Source: Treponema sp. (lineage in GTDB: Bacteria > Spirochaetota > Spirochaetia > Treponematales > Breznakiellaceae). Taken from it: a stretch of 14,323 nt of DNA. The DNA lies in assembly GCA_031272575.1 (NCBI GenBank), contig JAISTO010000010.1, forward strand, positions 1 to 14,323. Direction: 5' to 3'. The notes beneath the pieces are model-generated. The model was not told the DNA's origin and made no database searches. It saw only the letters and a list, made by a program, of their open reading frames with translations. Both the position numbers and the translations under genes were made by a program. Every line of letters starts with the position of its first letter. The first letter of the stretch is position 1. Shown here piece by piece: positions 1 through 6,633 of the stretch.

Positions 1-29
1 TATAGATAGCCGAAACGCTGTCGTAAATT

Positions 30-260
30 CTATCGGGTAAGCCAGTCTTTTCCAAACGCCGCCTCCGCCTCCGCCATGTTCCAGCCCGATTCCAGGATAT
101 AATCGACGCCGGACATTTCTTTCATTACCTTTGCCAAAAAGGGCGGCACCGGGATGGTTTTCTTCAAAGCCATCGCCTCCTCTTCCTTGCCAGCCTGCCT
201 AAGGGCTATAGCCCGCACCGTAATATCCGCCTTTTCCCGCTCGGTCATAAGTCTTCCCAT
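30..260 (-). CDS. Hypothetical 76-aa small protein
   Basis: Small soluble, charged protein beginning MGRLMTEREK and ending GKDWLTR. It has no signal peptide or membrane segment. The N-terminal half is rich in Lys/Glu/Ala (likely helical) and is followed by an IPVPPFLAK segment and a C-terminal helix. I chose the ATG at 260 because GGAGG (266-270) lies five bases upstream; a second in-frame ATG at 248 has no such site, and longer upstream extensions read through the promoter. It resembles small orphan proteins I associate with treponemes that sit next to toxin-antitoxin genes, and an antitoxin role is possible. No toxin partner is visible: the 29 bases downstream of its stop contain no start codon. 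I do not recognise a named family. The coding call is fairly secure; the function is unknown. Confidence 0.7.
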   Translation of the reverse strand: MGRLMTEREKADITVRAIALRQAGKEEEAMALKKTIPVPPFLAKVMKEMSGVDYILESGWNMAEAEAAFGKDWLTR

Positions 261-279
261 AAAAGCCTCCGTTATGGAC

Positions 280-309
280 AGTATAGCACAAGGTAACCCG
301 GACAGGCAA
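280..309 (-). promoter_or_regulatory. Sigma70-type promoter with extended -10 for the 76-aa gene
   Basis: On the minus strand TTGCCT (304-309) is followed after 18 bases by TATACT (280-285), and the -10 is preceded by TGC, giving an extended -10 element. Transcription would start near 273, leaving a leader of about 13 nt that contains the GGAGG ribosome site at 266-270. Confidence 0.6.
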
Positions 310-356
310 GGGCGTAGGTTGCCGCAACCACACGAACAGGAAGAAAAACCGCAAAG

Positions 357-392
357 CGCCAAGTTGCCTCTCTTTTCTTTGCGCCCTTGGCG
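357..392 (-). repeat. Inverted repeat with CGCCAAG/CTTGGCG arms
   Basis: Seven-base arms at 357-363 and 386-392 flank a 22-base loop in the spacer between the 76-aa gene and the antitoxin gene. On the minus strand it is followed by GCTTTGCGG and then five T. It could be a weak terminator for the toxin-antitoxin unit or part of a dispersed intergenic repeat containing GCAAAG and GCCAAG words. The function is not established. Confidence 0.35.
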
Positions 393-483
393 GCTCCATT
401 ATTCATTCCCCCCGCCTGAAGATACGCCCTCTCCCAGCCCGCCGCGGTTTGCAACGGCGCAAACGACGCGGCGGCTACCGCGG

Positions 484-513
484 ACCGGCGGGACGCGCCG
501 GGGCGTCTCCGGT
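484..513 (-). terminator. GC-rich stem-loop just after the antitoxin gene (possible terminator)
   Basis: ACCGG (484-488) pairs with CCGGT (509-513), and inside it GACGC (492-496) pairs with GCGTC (503-507) around a six-base loop. It begins 18 bases after the antitoxin stop codon. No U-tract follows, so it is at best a factor-dependent terminator or an mRNA 3'-end protecting hairpin. The rest of 261-530 shows no gene. Confidence 0.3.
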
Positions 514-530
514 GACCGGCCTTGAGCGGG

Positions 531-755
531 TTATGCCCGTTCCCCGTGGAGCGGCGGGTTGTTCCGCGCGAATTCCGCGGCCCGCCGGTTCAGGTCGCGC
601 AGGGACACATCCGCGTAGAGATTGTCGCGCCGCCATTTTGTGTAGTCAAACGGCTCGCGCAGCAAGTGGGAGATAAAAATCTCGGTCTTGAGCGCGCCGA
701 GATTTTTGAGCAGGCAGTTCACGCCTTCCTGCATTACGACAGCGGTGTCAGGCAT
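531..755 (-). CDS. Antitoxin-like 74-aa partner of the PIN-domain protein
   Basis: Small charged protein starting MPDTAVVMQE. The core reads EIFISHLLREPFDYTKWRRD and is followed by a helix with SLRDLNRRAAEFAR. The FDYTKWR segment, then a loop and a second helix, matches small proteins I have seen encoded beside PIN toxins, so antitoxin is the likely role (it would bind and neutralise the toxin and repress the operon). This is inference from context and pattern, not from a named domain. The start at 755 is supported by GGAGG six bases upstream (AAAACG spacer). It overlaps the toxin stop by eight bases (ATGCCTGA), so translation is probably coupled. The order toxin-then-antitoxin is the reverse of classical vapBC. 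Confidence 0.7.
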   Translation of the reverse strand: MPDTAVVMQEGVNCLLKNLGALKTEIFISHLLREPFDYTKWRRDNLYADVSLRDLNRRAAEFARNNPPLHGERA

Positions 756-1251
756 CGTTTTCCTCCAGAACATCCAGGAATTGCACAGGCGTACAGACGC
801 CTATGTCGTGTCCGCAATAACGCTTCAGAATCGTGTCGTCAGTGGTGATGAAATAATCGCACTTCGCGATGATGGCACAGGCGATATGCAGGGCATCATC
901 CGCCTTTATCCGCATGTCCGTGACGCGCTCGGCCAGGTGTTCGACATCGTCCATGCGGTCATAGTCGACGACGACTTCCGCGTACTTGAAAAAATCGGCG
1001 ATTATCGCGCGGTGATCCGGGTCGGGATTGTCGTTATTTTCATACACCGACATATAGGAGTAGGCAAGGCGCAGATTCCCGTCGACGATGAGCCTTTGGA
1101 TGTATATCTTGGCCTGGGCCTCAAGAAAGATCCGCATTCGGCTCTGGTCGTCAAACGGGCGGTTATAGGCGCAGTTGTCAAGGTACACTCGCTTAGGGTT
1201 TTCGTTCTCCGCCTGCCTGTCTGTTGGGCCGGCAGCCATGTCTGGTTTCAT
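748..1251 (-). CDS. PIN-domain protein, probable VapC-like ribonuclease toxin
   Basis: A 167-aa protein whose core (about residues 20-160) is a PIN domain, a metal-dependent RNase fold used by VapC toxins. Visible acidic residues are Asp25 in RVYLDNCAYN, Glu71 in SVYENN, Asp118/Asp119 in KADDALHIA and Asp138/Asp139 in FITTDD, the usual quartet in the usual order. The protein is soluble with no signal peptide. The antitoxin-like gene overlaps its 3' end. Start choice is uncertain: ATG codons exist at 1269, 1266, 1251 and 1239, none with a ribosome site. I chose 1251 because TATACT lies exactly six bases upstream, which would make the mRNA leaderless. The first ~20 residues are low-complexity and may not be part of the fold. 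A PIN nuclease of some kind is well supported; toxin activity is inferred from the pairing. Confidence 0.82.
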   Translation of the reverse strand: MKPDMAAGPTDRQAENENPKRVYLDNCAYNRPFDDQSRMRIFLEAQAKIYIQRLIVDGNLRLAYSYMSVYENNDNPDPDHRAIIADFFKYAEVVVDYDRMDDVEHLAERVTDMRIKADDALHIACAIIAKCDYFITTDDTILKRYCGHDIGVCTPVQFLDVLEENDA

Positions 1252-1257
1252 GCTTGC

Positions 1258-1286
1258 AGTATACATCATGGGCGCGGCTTCCGCAA
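1258..1286 (-). promoter_or_regulatory. Promoter of the PIN/antitoxin pair, predicting a leaderless mRNA
   Basis: On the minus strand TTGCGG (1281-1286) is separated by 17 bases from TATACT (1258-1263). The next six bases are GCAAGC and then ATG (1251), so the expected +1 is the A of that ATG. The -35 matches consensus at only three positions; the -10 matches five of six. Confidence 0.45.
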
Positions 1287-1440
1287 GGCCCCGGGAGCCG
1301 GCGCGTGGGGCCGCGTGGGGTTGAGTACCCTCGCCGCGTGACAGCGGGCAGCGCGGCGCGGCGCCGCGTTGCGGTCAGAAAAGCCGCCCGGAGCGTTGCG
1401 CTCAAGGCGGGTTGACCCAAAGTCCTGCACAGTTTTGACT

Positions 1441-1614
1441 TTATTCGTTATAGTCATAATCATCTGCTTTATTACTGTCATAATAAGTGGTTGTTTTACC
1501 ATCTGTATCAACAACAAATATAATATCAGATGATGGTCCATCCTGTTGATGTACAATATATGTATTCTTACCTGTTACCGGATCAACTTTTTTATCTCCT
1601 ATTAAGTTAAGCAT
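1441..1614 (-). CDS. AT-rich 57-aa acidic small protein, hypothetical
   Basis: A continuous reading frame from ATG at 1614 to TAA at 1441. The protein begins MLNLIGDKKVDPVTGKNTYI, continues with DIIFVVDTDGKTTTYYD and ends KADDYDYNE. It is Asp/Tyr/Thr-rich, acidic at the C terminus, and has no signal peptide. The alternating hydrophobic pattern and the VDPVTGK and DTDGKTT turns suggest a small beta-sheet protein. An AGAGG ribosome site lies upstream of the start. The frame is about 30% G+C, far below its neighbours, and uses AT-ending codons throughout (ATA, GTA, ACA), which suggests recent acquisition. It lies about 155 bases downstream of the Cys-rich 81-aa gene on the same strand and could share its transcript. 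I do not recognise a family. The frame's coherence and codon pattern support a real gene. Confidence 0.6.
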   Translation of the reverse strand: MLNLIGDKKVDPVTGKNTYIVHQQDGPSSDIIFVVDTDGKTTTYYDSNKADDYDYNE

Positions 1615-1727
1615 ATTTTAATACCTCTTGAGAGTTGTGTGTGGTCTCAAAGCCGTTTCTCTGGCATATTAATGCTGTTCCGCTTCGGGACTGACGGATA
1701 GCCCGACCCACATACGCAGGACGCCAT

Positions 1728-1766
1728 GCTTACACAGGCAGCGCACAATGTGCCGCCTGTGTAAGC
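1728..1766 (-). repeat. Perfect 12-bp inverted repeat after the Cys-rich gene
   Basis: GCTTACACAGGC (1728-1739) pairs perfectly with GCCTGTGTAAGC (1755-1766). The 15-base interior contains a smaller GCAC/GTGC pairing. It starts three bases after the stop codon of the 81-aa gene on the minus strand. There is no U-run after it, so it may be a transcript-stabilising or Rho-related hairpin rather than an intrinsic terminator. Confidence 0.6.
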
Positions 1767-1769
1767 AAT

Positions 1770-2015
1770 TTATGGTGTGCCAACAGCATTAACCGGCTTC
1801 GGATCCACACCTGAAACGGTAACAGTCCCGGTACCGGCATCAGCTTGGATAGTAACATCAAAACCTTCGCCGCAAGGGCAGCCAACTTGCTCGTCACTGG
1901 ATCCATTCCCCGGAATTTTCCACGGGCCGCCATGTACGGTTTTGCCGCATTTGGGACAAGGAAACTCACATGACACCTTCGTATTTCCAGGTACGATAAA
2001 TTCTCCATTCGGCAT
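1770..2015 (-). CDS. Cys-rich 81-aa zinc-ribbon-like small protein
   Basis: The protein begins MPNGEFIVPGNTKVSCEFPC and carries CPKCG at residues 20-23 and CPCG at 46-48, plus Cys16. The two knuckles about 22 residues apart look like a small zinc ribbon, though the second is CxC rather than CxxC. The C-terminal part (FDVTIQADAGTGTVTVSGV) is a beta-strand pattern. No signal peptide is present, so it is probably cytoplasmic. The start at 2015 is clear: AAGGAGGTGA (2021-2030) is an almost perfect ribosome site. An upstream ATG at 2057 would place that site inside the coding region, so I rejected it. A perfect hairpin follows the stop, and the AT-rich small ORF lies beyond. The biological role is unknown; nucleic-acid or protein binding is possible. 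Confidence 0.8.
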   Translation of the reverse strand: MPNGEFIVPGNTKVSCEFPCPKCGKTVHGGPWKIPGNGSSDEQVGCPCGEGFDVTIQADAGTGTVTVSGVDPKPVNAVGTP

Positions 2016-2045
2016 TTTTCTCACCTCCTTACACCCAATGTGCTG

Positions 2046-2074
2046 AAAATATCTCATCCCTATAACAGGGACAA
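2046..2074 (-). promoter_or_regulatory. Probable promoter for the 81-aa gene
   Basis: On the minus strand TTGTCC (2069-2074) and TATTTT (2046-2051) are 17 bases apart, each matching consensus at four positions. It lies just beyond the terminator of the upstream lipoprotein gene and about 30 bases before the AAGGAGGTGA site. Confidence 0.4.
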
Positions 2075-2077
2075 GTT

Positions 2078-2111
2078 ATAAAACAAAGCAGGAACCTCTC
2101 GCGAGGTTTCC
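2078..2111 (-). terminator. Rho-independent terminator of the lipoprotein operon
   Basis: Read on the minus strand, a stem (GAAACCTC against GAGGTTCC with one bulged base; 2091-2111, four-base loop) is followed by TGCTTTGTTTTAT (2078-2090), a T-rich tail. It is about 20 bases after the stop codon of the 1468-aa lipoprotein gene. Confidence 0.65.
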
Positions 2112-2130
2112 CTCTGTTTCATTCTCACTC

Positions 2131-5100
2131 TCATTCCCACCCTCCGGCGCTTCCTGCCACTGTGCTGTCCAGGCTTACCGTAGCCCCGGCGGTGGTGTTG
2201 CGTTTTTTGATCGTCGATGCATTCACATACACCGCATGGCCGTAACTTGAACCGCCTGTTGACGTATTCGCCTTTGAAGCTGCATTTGATCCGTAAATAA
2301 CCCCGCCACTCTTCATGAAGATTCCGCCGGTGATGGGGACATACACCCCGCCGCCGTAGTAGGAGACCGTGTTACCGGAGATTTCCCCGCCACTCATCGT
2401 AAAGGTCCCGTAGACAGACACACCGCCGCCGTAGTTGGCTGTGTTACCGGAAATTTCCCCACCGCGCATCGTAAAAGTCCCAGAGACATACACCCCGCCG
2501 CCGAAGCTGGAGGCGGCGGAGTAGGAGGTGGTGGCCGTGTTACCGGAGATTTTCCCACCGCTCATCGTAAAAGTCCCAGTAACATACACCCCGCCGCCGT
2601 AGGTGGTGCCGGTGGAGGAGGATTTCGTGTTACCGGAGATTTCACCGCCGCTCATCGTAAAGTTCCCACCGGTGTAGACAGTCACCCCGCCGCCGCCGTT
2701 CCCGGAAATCTTCGCCCCCTGTTTCATGTTGAAAATGCCGTTACTAGCCACAGCGACCAGCGACGAGGTGTTGCTGGTCCGGCCCAGCAACGAAATGTTT
2801 TCTTCCAGAGTCAGCGTTACATTCTCGTTGACCCTGAAAAGGACCCCATCCGCCGAAAGGCTCACGGTTCGTTCCGTGTCGTAGCCTTTAAGGGTTATGG
2901 CCACGCCGGTTTTGCTGTTCAGTTCCGCCGTGCTCAAGGTCTGCGGCGCGAGGGCTTCGTCATTGCTGATTACTATGATGTATGAAGTGTCCGCCGCGGC
3001 GTTGGTATTGAGCCAGGTCAGGGCGTTGGCAATGCTGATTGGCGTGGCCACGCCGTCAACCACCGTATAGCCGCTGTTGTTTTTGATGAACAGCCCTTCG
3101 TTGGGTAGCGTTTTCACGGAAACCACCGCTGACAGCCCGCTCGTACCACTGGCGTTTGACGCCGAGACCTTGTAGTACCGTGTCGTCTCCACCGGAAGGC
3201 CGCTATCGGTGTACGATACCGCGCTGATCCCGCTGGCGATAGCGCTGTATGTTCCCCCCGCGCTGTCCGAGCGGTACACCGTATAACTCGCCGCCCCCGT
3301 CACCGCGCTCCAACTCACCTGAATGCTGCTTGATGACTGCGCCGCGGCCTGCACCCCCGTGGGCGCGGCGGGCACGGTTATCCTGCTGGTGTACGCGCTC
3401 AAGCCGCTTGTCGCCACGGCGTTCTTTGCCTTCACCCAGATGTAGTAGGTCGTTCCCGCCGAAAGCCCTGTGAGCGTGTCGGAGGTGCTTGCGACGCTGG
3501 TTTTGCCTGCGCTGGAGGGCGCGGTGGTGGTGCTGCTGTAGTAGAGATCGTAACTCGTGGCGTTGGTGACGCTGTCCCAGGAAAGAGTGATGCTGCTCGC
3601 CGTGGCTGCGGTGGCGTTCACCCCTGTGGGCGCGGGGAGCTGCGTTACCGCGTTTGCCCCGGCGCTAAAGGCGCTCTCGCCGCTTGAGTTTTTCGCCTTG
3701 ACCCAGACATAGTATCGTGTGCCGCTTGCAAGGCCGCTCTGGGTGTGGGGGCTTGTTGCGCCGCTCACTTTCGTTGCCGCGCTGCTGTTGTCCGCGGTGT
3801 GGTAGTACACATCGTAGCCGCTTGCGCCGGTGGCCTCAGTCCAACTCACCTGTATGCTGGTGGTTGACAACGCCGCGGCTGTTACGCCCGTGGGCGCGGC
3901 GGGAATGGTGAGGGCGCTTGCCATGTTGCTCAAGGCACTTTCCGCACCAGCGGCGTTTTTTGCCTTGAGCCAGAGGTGATAAGTGGTTCCAGCCGAAAGC
4001 CCGGTGAGCGTGTATGGGCTTTCGACGCCGGGTTTGTTTGCGCCGGAGGGCGTGGTGGTGGTGCTGTAGTAGAGGTCGTAACCTGTGGCTTCTGTAACGG
4101 CGCTCCATGAAACGGTGATGCTGTTCACTGTGGCATCCGTTGCACTCACTCCTGTGGGTGCGGGAATCTGCGTCACGGTGTTTGCCGTACTGCTAAAGCC
4201 GCTCTCCCCGCTTGCGTTCTTCGCCTTTACCCAGACATAGTAGATTGTGCCGCTGGAAAGGCTGCTGATGGTGTAGGGGCTTGTCACATTGCTCACTTTA
4301 GTTGCCGCGCTGTTGTTGTTCGCCGTGTGGTAGTATACGTCGTAACTGTTTGCCCCAGTAACCGCACTCCAACTCACCTGGATGCTGCTGGTTGACTGCG
4401 CTGTTGCCGTCACTCCTGTTGGCGCGGGGAGGATAGTGGTTCCACTCACCCCCGCGCTAAACCCGCTTTCCCCGCTGGCGTTCTTCGCCTTGAGCCACAC
4501 ATAGTACGTTGTGCCGTTGGCAAACCCCGTGAGCGTGCAGGGGCTGGTAACCCCGGCCTTCTTCGTTGCCGAACCGGTACTGTTCGCTGTGCCGTAGTAG
4601 AGGTCGTAGCCTGTCGCCCCAGTAACCACTCCCCAGGTAACGACCAGTTCCCCCGCGCCCCCGGCGGTAACTGACGAAATCACCGGGGCTTCGGGTAAAG
4701 TTATGGAAGATACCACCGCCGAATCCGCGCTGTACACGCCATTCCTGAATGCCTGCAACTTGTAGTAGTAGGTTGTGCCGCTCTGTAGGCCGCTGTGGGT
4801 ATACGAGGTTCCTGTGATGTACGCAACCTCCGTCCAGGGGCCGCCGGACGCGGGGGCGCTGTAGATGTAGTAATACTGCGCCCCGGTGGTGACGGCGTTC
4901 CAAGCCAGGCGGATTTCGCTTGAAGAAAGCGCAGTTGCCGCAAGCCCTGCGGGGGCCGAAACAGGCGTTGCGGCGCTGGCTGCCGCCGAATAGTTGCTGT
5001 ACGCGCCGTTGTAGTACGAGCGCACTTTGTAGTACCAGGTGTCGCCGCCCTGCAGGCCCGTGTTGCTGTAACTCGTGGCGGCGGTGTTTGCGATTTCCGT

Positions 5101-6537
5101 GTAGTTACCGTCAGCGCTTGCGGCGCGGTAGATATAGTAGCGCGTGGCCCCGCTTGCCGCTGTCCACGAGAGGTTGATCGCCGTAGCCGACGCGGCGCTG
5201 GCGGTCAGGCCCGTGGGGGGCTGCAGGTTTGTGGTGGAGGCGTAGGCCGCCCCGGAATAGCCGCTGTACTCCCCGTCCGCGTAGGCGCAGATTTTGTAGT
5301 AGTACACGGCATTGGCGCTTAATCCGGTGTCGGTGTACGAGGCGCCGGAAGTGGAGATTATCTGTGTGTATTCCCCGGTTTCTGCGCCGGAACGATAGAG
5401 GTAATATGCCGAGGCTTCGGGCACCTCATTCCACGACACCTGTATCGAACTGAGCGAGAGCGTCTCCGCGGTTACACCGGTGGGCGAACCCAGGAGCGTC
5501 CGCGCCGAGACTGCCTGCGAATAGTCACTGTATTGCCCGTTCAGTTCCGCCCTCACCTTGTAGTAGTAGGTTGTCCGGGAATCGAGGCCGCTGCTTACAA
5601 AACTCTTCTCCTGGGAAATCCCGGCCAGGCTGTATTCGCCGTCAGACGAGGGCGCGCGGAAAATGTAATAGGTGTAGTTGCCGCTGCCGGAGATGTTCCA
5701 GGATAGGCTGATTTCGCTTCCAGAAAGCGCCGTTGCCGCAAGGCTGGAGGGCACAGGGAAAGACGCCGAAGTTGCAGTCCCGGCCTTTTCGCCGTAGGCG
5801 GCGGCAATGGAAAGGGCCTGGGGTTCCGCCGGGTTCAGGGTAAGCTGGGAGCCGCCGTCATAGATAAAAGCGTATATCTTCCCGGAAGCAAACTCACTAA
5901 GCCCGGCGGGAAAACTGAGGGGGGTCACATTGTCCTTTTTGAATGAGTATGCCGAAACAGGCCCGGCGCTCACCTTGTAGACGGCACTCTCATGGTCGTT
6001 GATGAGAGTGCTCCCTGCGCCTTCAGGCGTCAGGATAATGGAGCCTTTCTGAAAGGTCAACGAAGAATTACTGTTGTTCGTTATTTTGAGGTAAATGTCG
6101 CTGGTGATGGTCTGGTTGAGTTCCGCGCCCGTACCAGAGAGGGCCTCGATGAGGGTGGGTATGGGGACGGTCTTCGTGACGCCCTCGTCTACCCTGGTGT
6201 ACCTATACCCTGCGCCGCCCTGGGGAATATAGGGGAAATCCGCGCCCCCTATCCTGATATGGTATTTAAGGTAAAAACTCGCCTCCCCCGGCGTCCACTC
6301 CAGGGCCGCGGTTTCGCTTTGGGCCGGGACGCTCACCAGCAGGGAGGAGCGGCCTGAATCGGCGTACACATCCACGGTGAATATGTCGAGATTGTTAAAC
6401 TTGATGAAGGTATCGGCATCGGTTTTCCCGCCGCCCCCGCTGCTTCCGCCGCCGCTATCGCCTGTAGGCTGCGGACACCCCGCAAAGAACAGCGCGGCTA
6501 ATGTGAGAGCCGCCATTGGATAAAGTTTCTTTTTCAT
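2131..6537 (-). CDS. Giant surface lipoprotein: ten FN3 domains plus C-terminal beta-helix
   Basis: A 1468-aa protein. Residues 1-20 are a lipoprotein signal peptide (MKKKLYP..LFFAG) with Cys21 as the lipidation site, followed by a Gly/Ser linker (28-38). Residues 40-255 contain two beta modules with I-x-N-N motifs (KFNN near 46; LKITNNSNSSL near 150). Ten FN3 domains follow (about 262-1145), each with the P..PTGV / I.VSW..V / Y.LYY / G.TYY.W motifs. Residues 1150-1440 hold a right-handed beta-helix with five GGGVYV..GTFTMSGGEISGNT repeats. FN3 and beta-helix domains usually mediate adhesion or carbohydrate binding; secretion to the outer surface is inferred. The start at 6537 has GGAGGT six bases upstream. 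It is the second gene of an operon behind the 391-aa lipoprotein and has its own terminator. FN3 domains 6-9 show an ABAB pattern. Substrate and partners are unknown. Confidence 0.9.
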   Translation of the reverse strand: MKKKLYPMAALTLAALFFAGCPQPTGDSGGGSSGGGGKTDADTFIKFNNLDIFTVDVYADSGRSSLLVSVPAQSETAALEWTPGEASFYLKYHIRIGGADFPYIPQGGAGYRYTRVDEGVTKTVPIPTLIEALSGTGAELNQTITSDIYLKITNNSNSSLTFQKGSIILTPEGAGSTLINDHESAVYKVSAGPVSAYSFKKDNVTPLSFPAGLSEFASGKIYAFIYDGGSQLTLNPAEPQALSIAAAYGEKAGTATSASFPVPSSLAATALSGSEISLSWNISGSGNYTYYIFRAPSSDGEYSLAGISQEKSFVSSGLDSRTTYYYKVRAELNGQYSDYSQAVSARTLLGSPTGVTAETLSLSSIQVSWNEVPEASAYYLYRSGAETGEYTQIISTSGASYTDTGLSANAVYYYKICAYADGEYSGYSGAAYASTTNLQPPTGLTASAASATAINLSWTAASGATRYYIYRAASADGNYTEIANTAATSYSNTGLQGGDTWYYKVRSYYNGAYSNYSAAASAATPVSAPAGLAATALSSSEIRLAWNAVTTGAQYYYIYSAPASGGPWTEVAYITGTSYTHSGLQSGTTYYYKLQAFRNGVYSADSAVVSSITLPEAPVISSVTAGGAGELVVTWGVVTGATGYDLYYGTANSTGSATKKAGVTSPCTLTGFANGTTYYVWLKAKNASGESGFSAGVSGTTILPAPTGVTATAQSTSSIQVSWSAVTGANSYDVYYHTANNNSAATKVSNVTSPYTISSLSSGTIYYVWVKAKNASGESGFSSTANTVTQIPAPTGVSATDATVNSITVSWSAVTEATGYDLYYSTTTTPSGANKPGVESPYTLTGLSAGTTYHLWLKAKNAAGAESALSNMASALTIPAAPTGVTAAALSTTSIQVSWTEATGASGYDVYYHTADNSSAATKVSGATSPHTQSGLASGTRYYVWVKAKNSSGESAFSAGANAVTQLPAPTGVNATAATASSITLSWDSVTNATSYDLYYSSTTTAPSSAGKTSVASTSDTLTGLSAGTTYYIWVKAKNAVATSGLSAYTSRITVPAAPTGVQAAAQSSSSIQVSWSAVTGAASYTVYRSDSAGGTYSAIASGISAVSYTDSGLPVETTRYYKVSASNASGTSGLSAVVSVKTLPNEGLFIKNNSGYTVVDGVATPISIANALTWLNTNAAADTSYIIVISNDEALAPQTLSTAELNSKTGVAITLKGYDTERTVSLSADGVLFRVNENVTLTLEENISLLGRTSNTSSLVAVASNGIFNMKQGAKISGNGGGGVTVYTGGNFTMSGGEISGNTKSSSTGTTYGGGVYVTGTFTMSGGKISGNTATTSYSAASSFGGGVYVSGTFTMRGGEISGNTANYGGGVSVYGTFTMSGGEISGNTVSYYGGGVYVPITGGIFMKSGGVIYGSNAASKANTSTGGSSYGHAVYVNASTIKKRNTTAGATVSLDSTVAGSAGGWE
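2335..2700 (-). repeat. Tandem DNA repeats encoding the beta-helix coils
   Basis: Five imperfect copies of a unit that reads on the plus strand as an ACCGGAGATTT core, a CTCATCGTAAA stretch and an ACACCCCGCCGCCGTA tail. They encode the GGGVYV..FTMSGGEISGNT coils. Unit length varies because the loops between coils differ. Such repeats can recombine and change coil number. Confidence 0.7.
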
Positions 6538-6560
6538 ACCAGTACCTCCATACGAACTAA

Positions 6561-6624
6561 AAACGATGAACGATAAACGATGAGAGATAAATACTTGTCG
6601 TTTATCACTTATCGTTCATCGTTT
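6561..6624 (-). repeat. Inverted repeat built of heptamers between the two lipoprotein genes
   Basis: A perfect 16-bp inverted repeat (AAACGATGAACGATAA at 6561-6576; its complement at 6609-6624) with a 32-base interior that can also pair (GATAAA/TTTATC). Each arm consists of imperfect seven-base units such as AACGATG, AACGATA, AACGATG, AGAGATA. Read on the minus strand the hairpin ends in TTTTT, so it may act as an attenuator that lowers expression of the downstream 1468-aa gene relative to the 391-aa gene. Confidence 0.75.
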
Positions 6625-6633
6625 GTCTGTGTC

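Noticed and set aside
688..1341. A 217-aa plus-strand reading frame across the PIN gene
   Set aside because: It is the antisense shadow of the PIN and antitoxin genes; the PIN motifs on the minus strand are clear and this frame has no ribosome site.
1266..1556. A 96-aa minus-strand frame overlapping the AT-rich small ORF
   Set aside because: It reads the AT-rich region in another frame and then runs through GC-rich spacer; composition changes mid-frame and there is no ribosome site. The 57-aa frame is better ordered.
1777..2046. An 89-aa plus-strand frame opposite the Cys-rich gene
   Set aside because: Antisense of a gene with an ideal ribosome site and conserved-looking Cys knuckles.
3836..4943. 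Several Arg/His-rich frames inside the FN3 array on both strands
   Set aside because: They repeat because the FN3 coding sequence repeats; the peptides are basic low-complexity and lack starts with ribosome sites.
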